Shown: positions 45,789 through 55,794, counted from the stretch's first letter. The stretch is DNA of 64,000 bases from Ignavibacteria bacterium (GCA_014654705.1 JACVZY010000051.1:62001-126000), one strand, 5' to 3'. The notes: generated by a model from the sequence alone, not told the origin. A program made the numbers and translations.

Positions 45789-48700
45789 TTACCTCTGAGG
45801 CATTGCAAAGAATTCTTCACGCGAAATCATCGGTACAACGGGCAGGCTTTTGGTCTTGAGGGACTCGTTCAGGCTCACAAGGTCTTTGCCCGTCAGTTTT
45901 TCCCACGTAGCGACCGCTACTTTCAAGTCTGCGTCCAGCATGGCAATGTTGTCCAAGTGAACCTTGCTCGGTGCTCCGGCGTGGAAACTAACTACACCGT
46001 AGATTTCAAGCAGTTTCTCGCGTAACTTATTTTCTTTCACACCCACATAATAGCCTTCACCAGCCACCAGCGTTTTGTAGAATTCAGCAAATTGCTTGTG
46101 TGTGGCTTCGATACCAGACTTGACAGCGGGGTCGGAAGCAGCATCCATCCGTGTTTTGAGCGTGTCGCGGGTGCGAACGGTCGTTTCGATAATGTACGCA
46201 AGGCGTTCTTGCATCTCGTAAAGTTGCTTTGCAGTTTTGTATTGTGTGAGGCGCTCAGAAGCAGGATATGGCGACCGTGCATCGCTGACAAGCGTAAGCG
46301 GTCCGGTAAACGTTTTATCGCCTTTGGTAATACGAACTGTGTATTTACCTTCCGGCGCGGTCAATCCCTGACCAAGACCATTCAAGCCGTTTTCGGTCTC
46401 AAAGCTCTCTGCTTTTGCGGCTTTCGGCGGTCGGGTGGACATTCCCCACTGCACACGGTTTAAGCCCTTGCGCTTGCCACCTTGCAGTGTGGTCAAAACC
46501 TCATTTTTATCATTCAAAATATCAACCGTCAGGCTGCCCGAACTCAAGCGTTCTTTCAGAAAGTACGTGATAACCGCGTTACCGCTTAGATTATCGCCAA
46601 TAAATTCGTCGCTGCCCGGAAAATCTTGGAAGCCGATGCCGAAGGATTGCACGGTCGGACGAGCAGGCAGAATTGCCAGTTCGCTATTCAGTATCTCCGA
46701 TGTGATTGCACGAATCGGTGTAATATCGTCAATGATGATAACGCCGCGTCCGTGCGTCGCCAAGATTACGTCATGTTCGCGCGGATGAATTGCAATGTCA
46801 CGAATCCCCACATTCGGGATATTTGCTGTCATTTGCGCCCAGTTCTGCCCGCCATCAAGCGAAATCAGCAAGCCCATTTCTGTGCCCAAGAAGAGGAGGT
46901 TTTTATTGACCAAGTCCTCGCGGATACAGAGCGCATAGCTTTTGAATTCGCTTGAAGCAAAGGCAGTCCATGTCTTGCCGAAATCGGTCGTCTTGTACGC
47001 GTAGGTTTTCATGTCGCCCATCGTGTGACCGTCGAAGGTAACATAAGCAGTTCCTTTGTCGAAATGACTTGCTTCGACGGTTGAAACCCACGTATTTTTC
47101 GGCACACCCGGCACATTTGCGATGACGTTTGTCCACGTCTTACCGCCATTTTGCGTTACTTGCAAGTTACCATCGTCCGTGCCTACCCAAATCACTTTTT
47201 CATCCAACGGCGATTCGGCAACGGCATAAATGGTCGTGTGGTTCTCGGCAGAAGATTTGTCCATTGTTACACCGCCGGATTCTTCTTGCTTTTGCTTCAT
47301 CGGGTCGTTGGTGGTCAAGTCAGGTGAGATTTTTTCCCACGATTCGCCCTTGTCGTACGAGCGGAAGAGGAATTGCGATGCAGCATAGAGCGTTTTCGGA
47401 TTTTTCGGACTTTGCACAATTGGTGTGTTCCAGTTCCAGCGATATTTTGGCTCGCCTGCTTTTTCCAACGGCTTTATCACTTTGATTTCGCCTGTTGGAA
47501 GGTGATGACGAATCATATTGCCGCCTTGCGACTCAAAATAAATATAATTTTTGTCCAATCGGTCGCGTACCACATAGAAGCCATCGCCAAAGCCGACGCT
47601 GCGCCATACCGAATTGGTCAGCGCTCCGGCAGCACGCGAAGGAGCCATCCACGAGCCGTTGTCCTGCAAGCCGCCCATAACATTGTACGGCGTTTCCATG
47701 TCGTAGCTGACGTGGTAAAACTGCGATACGGGCAAATTGCGGAAGAATTGCCATTTTCTGCCTCGGTCAAGCGAACGATACACACCGCCGTCAGTGCCGA
47801 GAAGCAGGTGCATGGGGTTTTTGGGGTCTATCCACAGTGCGTGGTGGTCGGCGTGTGTATCGTTACCAATCGTTTCAAAGGTTTTACCGCCGTCGTTGCT
47901 GACGTTCAGTTGATAGTTTGGCTTATACACGCGGTTTTCGTCCGTCGGGTCAACAGTCAAGACCGCAAAGTAGAAGGGGCGCAGTGTGAGCGATACTTTG
48001 TCTGCCATGAGCTTCCATGTTTCGCCTTTGTTATCGGAGCGGTAAATACCGGTCTTTTTCGATTCGACCATTGCATAGACGACGTTGTTATTGGAAGGTG
48101 CAACAGCAATACACGTCCGACCAATCATGCCCCCCGGAAGCCCGTTTTCAGTGCCAAGTTTTTTCCACGTCTTGCCGCCATCCACCGATTTGAAGAAGCC
48201 GCTCCCGTCGCCGCCCGACGAGAATTCCCAGCCCTTGCGGCGGAATGTCCACATGGACGCATACACGATGTTCGGGTTCATGGGGTCGAGTACAACGTCG
48301 GCGCAACCTGTTTTTGCGTCGCCCGCCAAGATTTTTTCCCATGTTTTGCCGCCGTCAATGGTTTTGTACAAGCCTCTATCATCGCTGTCCGACCAGAGAG
48401 CGCCCATACCAGCCACATACACAATGTTCGCATTGGTGCTGTGAATCGCAATTTTGGCAATGCGCTCCACCTTCTCTAAGCCCATGCGTTGCCAGTTGTC
48501 GCCACCGTCGGTCGTTTTGTAAACGCCGTCGCCGATAGATACGCTATTACGAACATTGGTCTCGCCGGTGCCAATCCAGACCGTTTCGCCTTTCGATGCT
48601 TGGTCAATCGCCAATGCACCGACGGACTGAGTGTATTTATCAAAAACGGGTTTGAAGGTCGTACCGTTGTCGAGTGACTTCCACGCGCCACCTGTGGCAG

Positions 48701-48965
48701 TGCCCACCCAGATAATACGCTGGTCGGGGGATTTGGGGTTTTTCTCGTCAAGTTTTTTGTCAATCACATCTATTGCCGTGATGCGTCCGCTCATAGCGGC
48801 GGGACCGATTTGGCGAGCTTTAATGTCGCCGAACATGGCACTTGTGATTTTGATGGGTGTTGGGGCTGTGCTTGCTTGCTGCGCTTGCGCTGCCATGCCT
48901 GAGAACGCAGCGCTACACACAGCATATACACAAAGCGCCCGTACGAAAGAGCGAAAAAATTGCAT
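45789..48965 (-). CDS. Exported BNR/VPS10-sortilin-like beta-propeller protein
   Basis: 1058-residue exported protein. After a signal peptide (about 1-29) it has numerous BNR-type turns such as SxDGGxTW, YKTTDGGDNW, FKSVDGGKTWKK and SLDGGQNW. These show a multi-bladed propeller over about residues 55-730. The last 300 residues are a different, Lys-rich region with a fibronectin-like segment and a helical end. This resembles the large sortilin-like/WD40-BNR family common in Bacteroidota, typically of unknown role or in peptidase-linked proteins. There is no T9SS sorting domain. Confidence 0.88.
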   Translation of the reverse strand: MQFFRSFVRALCVYAVCSAAFSGMAAQAQQASTAPTPIKITSAMFGDIKARQIGPAAMSGRITAIDVIDKKLDEKNPKSPDQRIIWVGTATGGAWKSLDNGTTFKPVFDKYTQSVGALAIDQASKGETVWIGTGETNVRNSVSIGDGVYKTTDGGDNWQRMGLEKVERIAKIAIHSTNANIVYVAGMGALWSDSDDRGLYKTIDGGKTWEKILAGDAKTGCADVVLDPMNPNIVYASMWTFRRKGWEFSSGGDGSGFFKSVDGGKTWKKLGTENGLPGGMIGRTCIAVAPSNNNVVYAMVESKKTGIYRSDNKGETWKLMADKVSLTLRPFYFAVLTVDPTDENRVYKPNYQLNVSNDGGKTFETIGNDTHADHHALWIDPKNPMHLLLGTDGGVYRSLDRGRKWQFFRNLPVSQFYHVSYDMETPYNVMGGLQDNGSWMAPSRAAGALTNSVWRSVGFGDGFYVVRDRLDKNYIYFESQGGNMIRHHLPTGEIKVIKPLEKAGEPKYRWNWNTPIVQSPKNPKTLYAASQFLFRSYDKGESWEKISPDLTTNDPMKQKQEESGGVTMDKSSAENHTTIYAVAESPLDEKVIWVGTDDGNLQVTQNGGKTWTNVIANVPGVPKNTWVSTVEASHFDKGTAYVTFDGHTMGDMKTYAYKTTDFGKTWTAFASSEFKSYALCIREDLVNKNLLFLGTEMGLLISLDGGQNWAQMTANIPNVGIRDIAIHPREHDVILATHGRGVIIIDDITPIRAITSEILNSELAILPARPTVQSFGIGFQDFPGSDEFIGDNLSGNAVITYFLKERLSSGSLTVDILNDKNEVLTTLQGGKRKGLNRVQWGMSTRPPKAAKAESFETENGLNGLGQGLTAPEGKYTVRITKGDKTFTGPLTLVSDARSPYPASERLTQYKTAKQLYEMQERLAYIIETTVRTRDTLKTRMDAASDPAVKSGIEATHKQFAEFYKTLVAGEGYYVGVKENKLREKLLEIYGVVSFHAGAPSKVHLDNIAMLDADLKVAVATWEKLTGKDLVSLNESLKTKSLPVVPMISREEFFAMPQR

Positions 48966-49053
48966 AATTGCTGGAAAATAATGTTGAAAAATAATGTTGG
49001 GGAAGTGTCAAGGTCGGGCACGCAAATTACAAGAAGGTGCCGGGCTATGAAAA

Positions 49054-49094
49054 AGAAAAAGCATCACCACGCGGGGAGGCGACAGTGATGCTTT
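49054..49094 (-). terminator. Terminator downstream of the LolA-like gene
   Basis: Read on the minus strand, AAAGCATCAC pairs with GTGATGCTTT around a short GC-rich loop, followed by a T-rich tail. It lies 26 bases after the stop of the LolA-like gene. Confidence 0.85.
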
Positions 49095-49119
49095 GTTCGG
49101 AATTGGGCATGATAGGCAA

Positions 49120-49899
49120 TTATTTCTTGATTTCTGCTTTTTCATCAGCTTTTTTTGCGGGGGGCACGAATAAACTTACGTCGTAGGTCTTATCAAACAC
49201 GATTGATTTTACCGTCATCGTACTCATCGTTTGCCCCTTCATTTTTGTTTCCATGGAGTGTGGAATTACTACCCCATTAGGCATTTTTTTGTAGTCGCTC
49301 ATATACGTTTCTGTCTCAAATTCACCGCCTTCTTTGTTCTTCTTTTTTGAGACAACCTTAATCGGTAAGTAGTTGTCAGCACCAACAAAATAATACTTCA
49401 CGTCATTGTGTCTATTTGTTACCTTGATTTTGTATGCCTGTTCTCCGTCAAGGTCTTCTTTACCGGATAGTTCAATTTTATAGCCTTTTGCTTTTGTATC
49501 AATAAAAGGACCATCCATGTCTGCATCGTCCTCTAATTCTTTGAGTTCTTCATCATTTTTAGGTGCAGGGTTCATTTGTCCTTGCATTGGATTGATAGTC
49601 CAACCATTTTTGCCATCGTACCAATCTTTGAAAGTAGCACCTTGAAATACAGCTTCCGAGTACGTATATGCAGGACGTTGTTTAATGGATTTTACTGGTA
49701 ATGTTACGGCGCCTCCATTAAATTTTAGTTCAAGCTGCATCTCCATTGATTTAATGGCACGTTGTGCTTTCTCACCGCCTCCGGCTTCATTGATTTTAGC
49801 AACAACATCGTCAACGCTTTGTGCAGAAAGGCTGCCTATGGTGAAGGCGAAAATAGATGCGCCCGCAAGAGCGGTGCGTTTGAGTGTGGTAAACGTCAT
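49120..49899 (-). CDS. LolA-like outer-membrane lipoprotein-sorting-type protein
   Basis: 259-residue periplasmic protein from Met 49899. The upstream frame extension of 38 residues is unlike a signal peptide. The signal ends near SLSAQ. The remainder has the LolA-like half-barrel pattern with YYFVGADNYLPIKV and alternating strands, ending in a Lys/Glu-rich tail. Typical LolA carries lipoproteins from the inner to the outer membrane, but this type is common in Bacteroidota and the exact cargo is unknown. Confidence 0.75.
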   Translation of the reverse strand: MTFTTLKRTALAGASIFAFTIGSLSAQSVDDVVAKINEAGGGEKAQRAIKSMEMQLELKFNGGAVTLPVKSIKQRPAYTYSEAVFQGATFKDWYDGKNGWTINPMQGQMNPAPKNDEELKELEDDADMDGPFIDTKAKGYKIELSGKEDLDGEQAYKIKVTNRHNDVKYYFVGADNYLPIKVVSKKKNKEGGEFETETYMSDYKKMPNGVVIPHSMETKMKGQTMSTMTVKSIVFDKTYDVSLFVPPAKKADEKAEIKK

Positions 49900-50034
49900 T
49901 GGAAATAAACTCCAAAAGTTTGAAGAAAAGTTGGTTTGTCTGTGGTAGTTGTTTTGGGAATTGGAACGCAAAAGTACGCAAAAGGTTTCACGCTCCCAAA
50001 CAGGTAGAAACAAAATTTTGCAAAAGAAAGCCGT

Positions 50035-50829
50035 TTATTCGGTCTTGACCACAATCGGTACCACGCCAAGTTTGAGGCTTTGTGCGACCTTCGTGAAGGT
50101 CTCCATTGCTTGTTTTGCTTCGGTAATAGTAGAAAAGCAGCCTGCACGAACGCGCTGATACTGTATATTCCGTACTTTCTCGAAGAATGGCTCCACGCGC
50201 GCATCGGCGAGGCGTTTATCCTTGGGAGCGGCACGGCGCAAGGCATCGCGTATCTGGAGTGCATCCTTTTCAAGCGAGAGCGCACAAAATTGGATGATGT
50301 AAGGGCAAGCATTTTGCGCGTCTGCTTTGTAGGAAATCGTTGCGGCATCAGGCTTCAAGAGCGGTTTAGGCGAAGGGGCTTCTGCAACTATATTCTCAGG
50401 GATGGACGCAGAGGTATCGGCAGGAGTAGAGGCACGAATGACAAATTCGCGCTGATAAATGAGGTCATCTTTTTGCGGCTCGCCCGTGCGTACTACTTGT
50501 ACGGGAGAACCTTCTATCAAAAATGATTTGTCCTCGCCCGACACCACGCTCACAAAATATGTGCGTTGCTTACCGATTTCGACCATTTCGCCCGAAAGCG
50601 CGTAGAGATAGGCGTTGGTGGCGCTATCCACAATCACGACCGGTATAAATTCATTGAATGCTGAGGATTTATTGCCCAGAGAGGGTTTCTTTTCTAAGAC
50701 CTCCACTGTCAGCCACACACGCGGTTGTGTGGGCGCATGAATCGGCACGGCTACGGTGTCGCGCATTTGGGCAGCCGAGACCGAAAGGGTAAGAACAACG
50801 GTAAAAAGACAGGTTAAAGCAAATCGCAT
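50035..50829 (-). CDS. Exported SPOR-type protein
   Basis: 264-residue protein with a signal peptide (about 1-20). The middle has strands without a clear family. The last 80 residues match the SPOR pattern (PYIIQFCALSLEKDA ... YQRVRAGCFSTITEA), a peptidoglycan-binding fold that recognises denuded glycan strands at septa. It probably acts in the periplasm on the cell wall. It is 135 bases upstream of the LolA-like gene on the same strand. Confidence 0.8.
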   Translation of the reverse strand: MRFALTCLFTVVLTLSVSAAQMRDTVAVPIHAPTQPRVWLTVEVLEKKPSLGNKSSAFNEFIPVVIVDSATNAYLYALSGEMVEIGKQRTYFVSVVSGEDKSFLIEGSPVQVVRTGEPQKDDLIYQREFVIRASTPADTSASIPENIVAEAPSPKPLLKPDAATISYKADAQNACPYIIQFCALSLEKDALQIRDALRRAAPKDKRLADARVEPFFEKVRNIQYQRVRAGCFSTITEAKQAMETFTKVAQSLKLGVVPIVVKTE

Positions 50830-50918
50830 GAAAAATGGTTAAAATTGAAGAGAAACAAATTGCACCGCCGATAAGGCAAAACCCGCAAGGCAGAGTGGAT
50901 AAGGCTTTCATCGCTTCC

Positions 50919-51335
50919 TTACTGCGCACCCTCGCGTATCCACGTGCGCACACCGTCAATGTGGTTTTGGGTAATGCGGGTTTGAAAAGTCTGCGGGTGC
51001 GAAAGTCGCGTTGCGGAATTGAAATCAATAACGCGCATAAGAACACTGCGTTCAGGGTTTTTTGCTACCACAAGCCCCGGCACATTAAAGACCACCTCGA
51101 AGTATGACGTAAGTGCCACGCCTCCCGCCCGCGATTCTGAACTATGACAGCCAGCACCATTGCAGGTGAGATTAAAAACCGGCAGCAAATGACGCTCAAA
51201 GCTGACATTCGACGAAGGAATGACAATTTCCGCCGGATCGGTAATAGTTCGCCCGCACGCCCACACGCCCAGCAATGAAGCTATAAACGAAGCGGCGAGA
51301 AGAATTGGGATACAGTAATGAAGACAGGTTTTCAT
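50919..51335 (-). CDS. Small lipoprotein with a CxxxxCH haem motif
   Basis: 138-residue exported protein with a hydrophobic N-terminus ending in GVWAC (possible lipidated C27). It has one haem-binding-type motif CNGAGCH (C58, C63, H64), which has four residues between the cysteines instead of the usual two. A Met in SVLMRVI may be the distal ligand. Such CxxxxCH motifs occur in several Bacteroidota/Chlorobi proteins, so a monohaem cytochrome c-like protein is likely. The gene is transcribed before the SPOR gene after a gap of 89 bases. Confidence 0.75.
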   Translation of the reverse strand: MKTCLHYCIPILLAASFIASLLGVWACGRTITDPAEIVIPSSNVSFERHLLPVFNLTCNGAGCHSSESRAGGVALTSYFEVVFNVPGLVVAKNPERSVLMRVIDFNSATRLSHPQTFQTRITQNHIDGVRTWIREGAQ

Positions 51336-51354
51336 CCTGCAAATCTATGAATTT

Positions 51355-52089
51355 TTACGCACTTATTTGCAAAAGTTCGCTCAATGCGAAAATTGTCCTG
51401 TCGGCGCGATTCTCTGTGCGAGGTGTACGGGCGGGATTAAACCAGATGGCACGCCATCCTGCGCCTAAAGCACCTACCACGTCAGTTTCGTAGTGGTCGC
51501 CAATATATACCGCTTCATGGGCACTGACGCCAAGTTCCGCAAGTGCATGATCGAAAATAGCTTTGTGCGGTTTCATGACGCCCAATTCACCCGAAAGTAT
51601 TGCCGCGTCGAACCGTGATTCCCAGCCAAAACGGGCAAGTTTACCGCGCTGCTGCTCGCTAAAACCATTGGTTATCAAGCCCAACGAGAAACGCTCCCCA
51701 AGTGCTCGTACAGTTTCGGCGGCATCAGGAAGAAGCCGCCAGCCATCAGCATAAAGTTCTAGGTAGGTTCTCCCCATGTCTCTTCCAAGCCGCTCTGCAT
51801 CGTGCTCCGTAAATTCCGGCACAAGGTCGCGCAGCGTCAGAGCAAAGCGCTGCCACTTGAGTTCATCCGCAGTGATGCGCTCCATAGCAAGGTCGAGCCA
51901 GAGGCGCTCGTTCCAATGGCGGTAGGCAGCAAGAAAGCGCTCCGGCGCTTCTTTGAATATAGTACCAATACTGGGTTCGTCGTAATAGGCGGGAAGAAAT
52001 TTGCTGATAGCCTCGCGCTCGGCAGCTGAGTGGTCGAGCAGGGTATTGTCAAGGTCGAAGACGATAGCTTTGAGGTTTGGAAAGTGCAT
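51355..52089 (-). CDS. HAD-superfamily phosphatase (YjjG-like)
   Basis: 244-residue HAD hydrolase from Met 52089. Motif I is VFDLDNTLLDH with the nucleophile Asp, motif II is GLITNGFS, and motif IV is VYIGDHYETD. This arrangement with Asn in DNTLLDH is typical of YjjG-type nucleotidases. It is 19 bases from the haem-motif gene. The frame's upstream 15 residues are disregarded. Confidence 0.86.
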   Translation of the reverse strand: MHFPNLKAIVFDLDNTLLDHSAAEREAISKFLPAYYDEPSIGTIFKEAPERFLAAYRHWNERLWLDLAMERITADELKWQRFALTLRDLVPEFTEHDAERLGRDMGRTYLELYADGWRLLPDAAETVRALGERFSLGLITNGFSEQQRGKLARFGWESRFDAAILSGELGVMKPHKAIFDHALAELGVSAHEAVYIGDHYETDVVGALGAGWRAIWFNPARTPRTENRADRTIFALSELLQISA

Positions 52090-52166
52090 GGCAGCTTGAT
52101 TGGTGAAAAAATGTATGCCGCAAATATCGCACAATCAAGAGTTCACGGCAAATGAAAATTGACCAC

Positions 52167-52218
52167 AAAAAAACTCGTAGCTATGAATCCGTTCAGTAAC
52201 GGGAGGTCATGCCACGAG
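52167..52218 (-). terminator. Long structured terminator after the DUF1501 gene
   Basis: On the minus strand an interrupted stem (CTCGTGGC...GCTACGAG, then ATGA/TCAT and CCGTT/AACGG) is followed by seven T (52173-52167). The stem is built of three short helices, with an inner CCGTT-CAGTAACGG hairpin. It lies 34 bases past the DUF1501 stop. Confidence 0.8.
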
Positions 52219-52252
52219 CTGTCTATTGTTCTTTATAGCTGCCTTTGTTAGG

Positions 52253-53542
52253 CTATGCGCTTCTTATGAGTGCAATTCTCTCACCACTCCACCCAGGAAA
52301 GAGCTTTGTGCTATCCATAATGCCAAGGTGTTTGGCGGAAATTTCGGAGAAAATTGCCCGAAAGTCAGTCGTAACAGGCACATCGCGTCCGTCGGCAAGG
52401 TTCTCCCGCACAAGTACGGGTACGCTTCCATGCACTTTCCCGCCATCGGTTTGATTTCCCAGCACAAACAAGCATGATGCCCGCCCGTGGTCAGTGCCAC
52501 CGGAACCATTTTCGCGGACAGTGCGCCCGAATTCTGTCATTGTCATCAGCACCACATCGTCCTGCTGCGGCTCAATATCGCGCCAAAAGGCTTCGATAGA
52601 ATCCGCCAAGTCCTGCGCACGGCGCGAAAATGTACCATTGACAGTGCCTTGCTGCACGTGCGTATCCCAGCCGCCGGATTCAGCGAACGCAATTTCTAAA
52701 CCGACATTTGCTTTGATAAGTTGTGCGATTTGCTTCATACTGTCGCCAAGTGGCGAAGTGGGATAGGTAACGCCTTTGGCGGGGGGGTAACTTTTCAAAT
52801 TTGCTTCGGAAAGAATTTTCATTGCGTCGAAACTGTCCTGCCCCGTGCCACGCAAGATTTTTTGTGAAGTCTGTTCGTAGAGAGATTCAAAGCCTTTGCT
52901 GGAAGAGTTGGCAAGCGCCATTGCGGCGGCATTATTTCCGCCACCCACGCGCACCCCGAAGTCATCCAGCCGCGCAATGGCAAGCGCCGGAGCGTCGCCA
53001 TAGAGCGAGCGTGGCATTGCACTGGTCATCGCAACGGAACTAAAAGGCGTGGCTTCGGTCTTGGGCGCAGTGTTGTGTAGCATTGTGCTTGCGCGGTTCA
53101 GCCAGCCGGAAGGCGTACCTTTGCGGTCAGGGGTGCCGGTTTCCATGTAGTCCTGTGCGTCGAAGTGCGAGCGAGTTGTATTCGGCGACCCCATGCCATG
53201 CACGATAGCAAGGCGCTTCTCGCGGTAAAGGCTCTCTAGTGCCGCGAGCGAAGGATGCAGGGCAAATTTTCCGTCCAAATCTATCAACTGTCCTTTACTT
53301 TTGCCGACTTGCATGCCCAGACGTGGACGCGCTTGCGCGAGATTCGGATCTGCAAAAGGCGTTACTGCCATAAGCCCGTCCATAGCGCCGCGTTGGAATA
53401 TTGTTACCAGAATTTTCTTCCGCTTGGAAGGCGTGTGAAGGGCGGCGGCGGCACGGGTAAGAAAAAACGGCGTTCCACTTGCGCCCAAAGCGACAACCGC
53501 CAAGCCACTTGATTTCAGAAATGTTCGTCGATTCATTGCCAT
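52253..53542 (-). CDS. DUF1501 family protein with Tat signal
   Basis: 429-residue protein with a twin-arginine start (NRRTFLKSSG, the Met two codons in being the other candidate start) and a hydrophobic segment ending in AAA. The DUF1501 features are the AMDGLMAV and HALHPSL-type N-terminal stretch, GGWDTH and EFGRTVREN. Exported by Tat to the periplasm. In many Bacteroidota/Planctomycetes, DUF1501 genes sit beside DUF1800 genes, but none is seen here. Function unknown. Confidence 0.9.
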   Translation of the reverse strand: MAMNRRTFLKSSGLAVVALGASGTPFFLTRAAAALHTPSKRKKILVTIFQRGAMDGLMAVTPFADPNLAQARPRLGMQVGKSKGQLIDLDGKFALHPSLAALESLYREKRLAIVHGMGSPNTTRSHFDAQDYMETGTPDRKGTPSGWLNRASTMLHNTAPKTEATPFSSVAMTSAMPRSLYGDAPALAIARLDDFGVRVGGGNNAAAMALANSSSKGFESLYEQTSQKILRGTGQDSFDAMKILSEANLKSYPPAKGVTYPTSPLGDSMKQIAQLIKANVGLEIAFAESGGWDTHVQQGTVNGTFSRRAQDLADSIEAFWRDIEPQQDDVVLMTMTEFGRTVRENGSGGTDHGRASCLFVLGNQTDGGKVHGSVPVLVRENLADGRDVPVTTDFRAIFSEISAKHLGIMDSTKLFPGWSGERIALIRSA

Positions 53543-53652
53543 ACCTCGAAAAGTGGAGGGAGATTTTTCTGTTTAGACCGCCGTAAGCGCCAAAAGATTC
53601 ATCGGTAATGCTGTCATCATGCAAAGGTTACCGCCGATATCTATTCTGGGAG

Positions 53653-55794
53653 CTATTGTGCTGCTTCTTGCACCTCTATGCGTACACTACGATTGTAAAA
53701 GCGTCCTTCGGGTAGCGTCGCATCATTTTTGATAAGGCTCAAAATCCGCTCTTGCACTTCTTTCGAGACTTTGGAGCGGTCATTGAGAGCGCCGAGCTTT
53801 TGCTGAAAAGCCTGCAACCGCGCCGCACCGGAGTAGGAATCAAGTGCTACGGATGCTTGCGGCGTGAGCCGTGATTTTATACCTTGCAGAACCACATCGG
53901 CTTGCGCATCGGAGTCAAGTAGCCCAATGGTGTAAATGCTGATGCGCTTATCGGGGGCTTTTGTTCGTTTTTTATCAGCAAAACGAACAACCTCGACAGG
54001 TACCGAGATGATAGGCGCTTCTGCATCGCGGTTGTCCACATCGGTGATGCCAAGGTGAATATCCATGCTGCCGGGCGCGGTGGGGATATTGCGCTGGTCG
54101 GCATCAATACTCCATGAATATTGTTCGGGGTAGGTATTCGTACCTGCAAAGGCGTGGAGAGTACGCTCTTCACGTCCTTCAAAACTGGAAATTTCAAGTG
54201 ACCATTGCTTTAAGCCAGTGCCGGCGACGATATTCAGCCCTAATCGTAGGGTTGGCGGATTCACCGTAAGCTGGGTGGACTCAAAACTGACAGGAGCGAG
54301 AATTTCAGGTGTTGTAGAACTGAGTTCCACACGGCGGTTTTCGGCGTGTGCTTCCTCGGGATTAGGCTGTTGCCCGGCGGCTGCAGGTTTTTCAGGCAAG
54401 TCGCGTTTTTGAACAATAATACGCTTTGCTTGAATTTTCCAGACATCTTGCAGATAATCGCTCACCGCTTGCGCTCGTTGCTCGGAAAGGCGCTGATTCC
54501 CTTGTTCTCCGGCAAAATTGCTATTGCAACCTGTCACAAAAAGTACCGCCGCCGGATTTGTCTCCATGCGTTTCCCAACGATATTGAGCAGTGTATAATA
54601 GACTTCGAGCGGTCTGGCTTTTTCCATTGCCTCCATGCGAAAATTAACACGCTCGTTTGCACTGAGGCGACGATAACGTCCGGGAATGACAGACGAATTT
54701 TCGTTAAAGAAAATATAGGGTAACAGTTGATGCTGCCTTGTTGCGCGAAATTCTTCCACACGCACGGTAGGGTTTGGAATTTCCGTTTTGCCGTCTGCCA
54801 AAATACCTTTTACTTCTGTAAGCCGCACTGATAAACCAGATGAGCGCAATTCTCGCAGGTCATTTTGAATTTTGCGGCGTTCCTGTGCGATTTCTTTCTC
54901 CAGATTTTGGAGGCGCTTCAGTTGGTATGCCTCGGCATTGAATCGGGCTGCACGGGCTGGATACCAGCGCATGGCAATGCTGGCATGCACGTTGTCAAGT
55001 TGCCAGAAAATATCACGCCCCGTCACGTCTTGAGCGGTGATGACGTTTGTCAGCCCGCGAGAATAGAAAAATTCCGGTGCTATTGTCAGTGATTGTGCGG
55101 CATTCATAGGCAATTCATATCCGATGCCGCCCATAAGCGCAATGCTGAGATTTGCCACCCCCAGCGCACGAACAATTGGTAGAACGCCTGATTGAAGGTT
55201 TCGTGTTCGGTAATTACCCGACGGCAGACCGTCGGCAAAGCGTCCATAACTTGGGTCTAAGAGCTTCTCAACTTGCTCGTAGCGCTTCAAAAAGAAAAGG
55301 TCGCCCCGTGCGCCAAGAAAGATATTCAAGTTCTGCACGGGACTAATACCAAGAAACATTTGTAAGCCAGCCGTAGCAAGTTGCGCATCCAGTGTGCGCT
55401 GAACGCGACCAATATCGGAGTTGCCGTCTAATGCGCCAACAGGCATGATTTCGGGCACAGCATTTAACGTAGCATTATGCTGCACCACACCAGCTCGCAG
55501 ATCCAGATGCAGCCAAGGAAATATCGGCAATTCGCCCATAACACCTCCAAAGCCTCCAATTCCATTCCCCTCGAAAAAAGGTGTTTTATTCCCTCCCAAG
55601 CCCGGTATCTCGTAGAAATCAACACGTGGGCGGTTAAGATTGCCTCCGGCAAAAATGCCGATACGAGCATCCATGCGCTCATCAGGTGGTACTTGGGTGG
55701 CGGTGGAGTCCGAATATGACCAAAGTACACCATTGGTCAGCAGAATGGCGCACAAGCAGAGAAAAAGAAAGCGTTGGAAACGGTGCATGAACAT
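53653..55794 (-). CDS. Large OmpA-family outer-membrane protein
   Basis: 713-residue protein with a signal peptide (about 1-27) and an N-terminal beta-strand-rich region (about 50-290). A coiled segment at 300-335 follows. An OmpA-C-like peptidoglycan-binding domain (about 365-500) contains IFFNENSSVI and LSEQRAQAVSDYL. Unusually for the family, about 200 residues of beta-rich sequence follow the OmpA domain, ending with a SPEGRFYNRSV-type second OmpA-like tail. A Met two codons later is an alternative start. anmK stops six bases upstream. Confidence 0.85.
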   Translation of the reverse strand: MFMHRFQRFLFLCLCAILLTNGVLWSYSDSTATQVPPDERMDARIGIFAGGNLNRPRVDFYEIPGLGGNKTPFFEGNGIGGFGGVMGELPIFPWLHLDLRAGVVQHNATLNAVPEIMPVGALDGNSDIGRVQRTLDAQLATAGLQMFLGISPVQNLNIFLGARGDLFFLKRYEQVEKLLDPSYGRFADGLPSGNYRTRNLQSGVLPIVRALGVANLSIALMGGIGYELPMNAAQSLTIAPEFFYSRGLTNVITAQDVTGRDIFWQLDNVHASIAMRWYPARAARFNAEAYQLKRLQNLEKEIAQERRKIQNDLRELRSSGLSVRLTEVKGILADGKTEIPNPTVRVEEFRATRQHQLLPYIFFNENSSVIPGRYRRLSANERVNFRMEAMEKARPLEVYYTLLNIVGKRMETNPAAVLFVTGCNSNFAGEQGNQRLSEQRAQAVSDYLQDVWKIQAKRIIVQKRDLPEKPAAAGQQPNPEEAHAENRRVELSSTTPEILAPVSFESTQLTVNPPTLRLGLNIVAGTGLKQWSLEISSFEGREERTLHAFAGTNTYPEQYSWSIDADQRNIPTAPGSMDIHLGITDVDNRDAEAPIISVPVEVVRFADKKRTKAPDKRISIYTIGLLDSDAQADVVLQGIKSRLTPQASVALDSYSGAARLQAFQQKLGALNDRSKVSKEVQERILSLIKNDATLPEGRFYNRSVRIEVQEAAQ

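Noticed and set aside
47373-48479. A 368-residue plus-strand frame opposite the BNR gene
   Set aside because: Shadow of the 1058-residue BNR gene, with Cys/His-rich random-looking composition.
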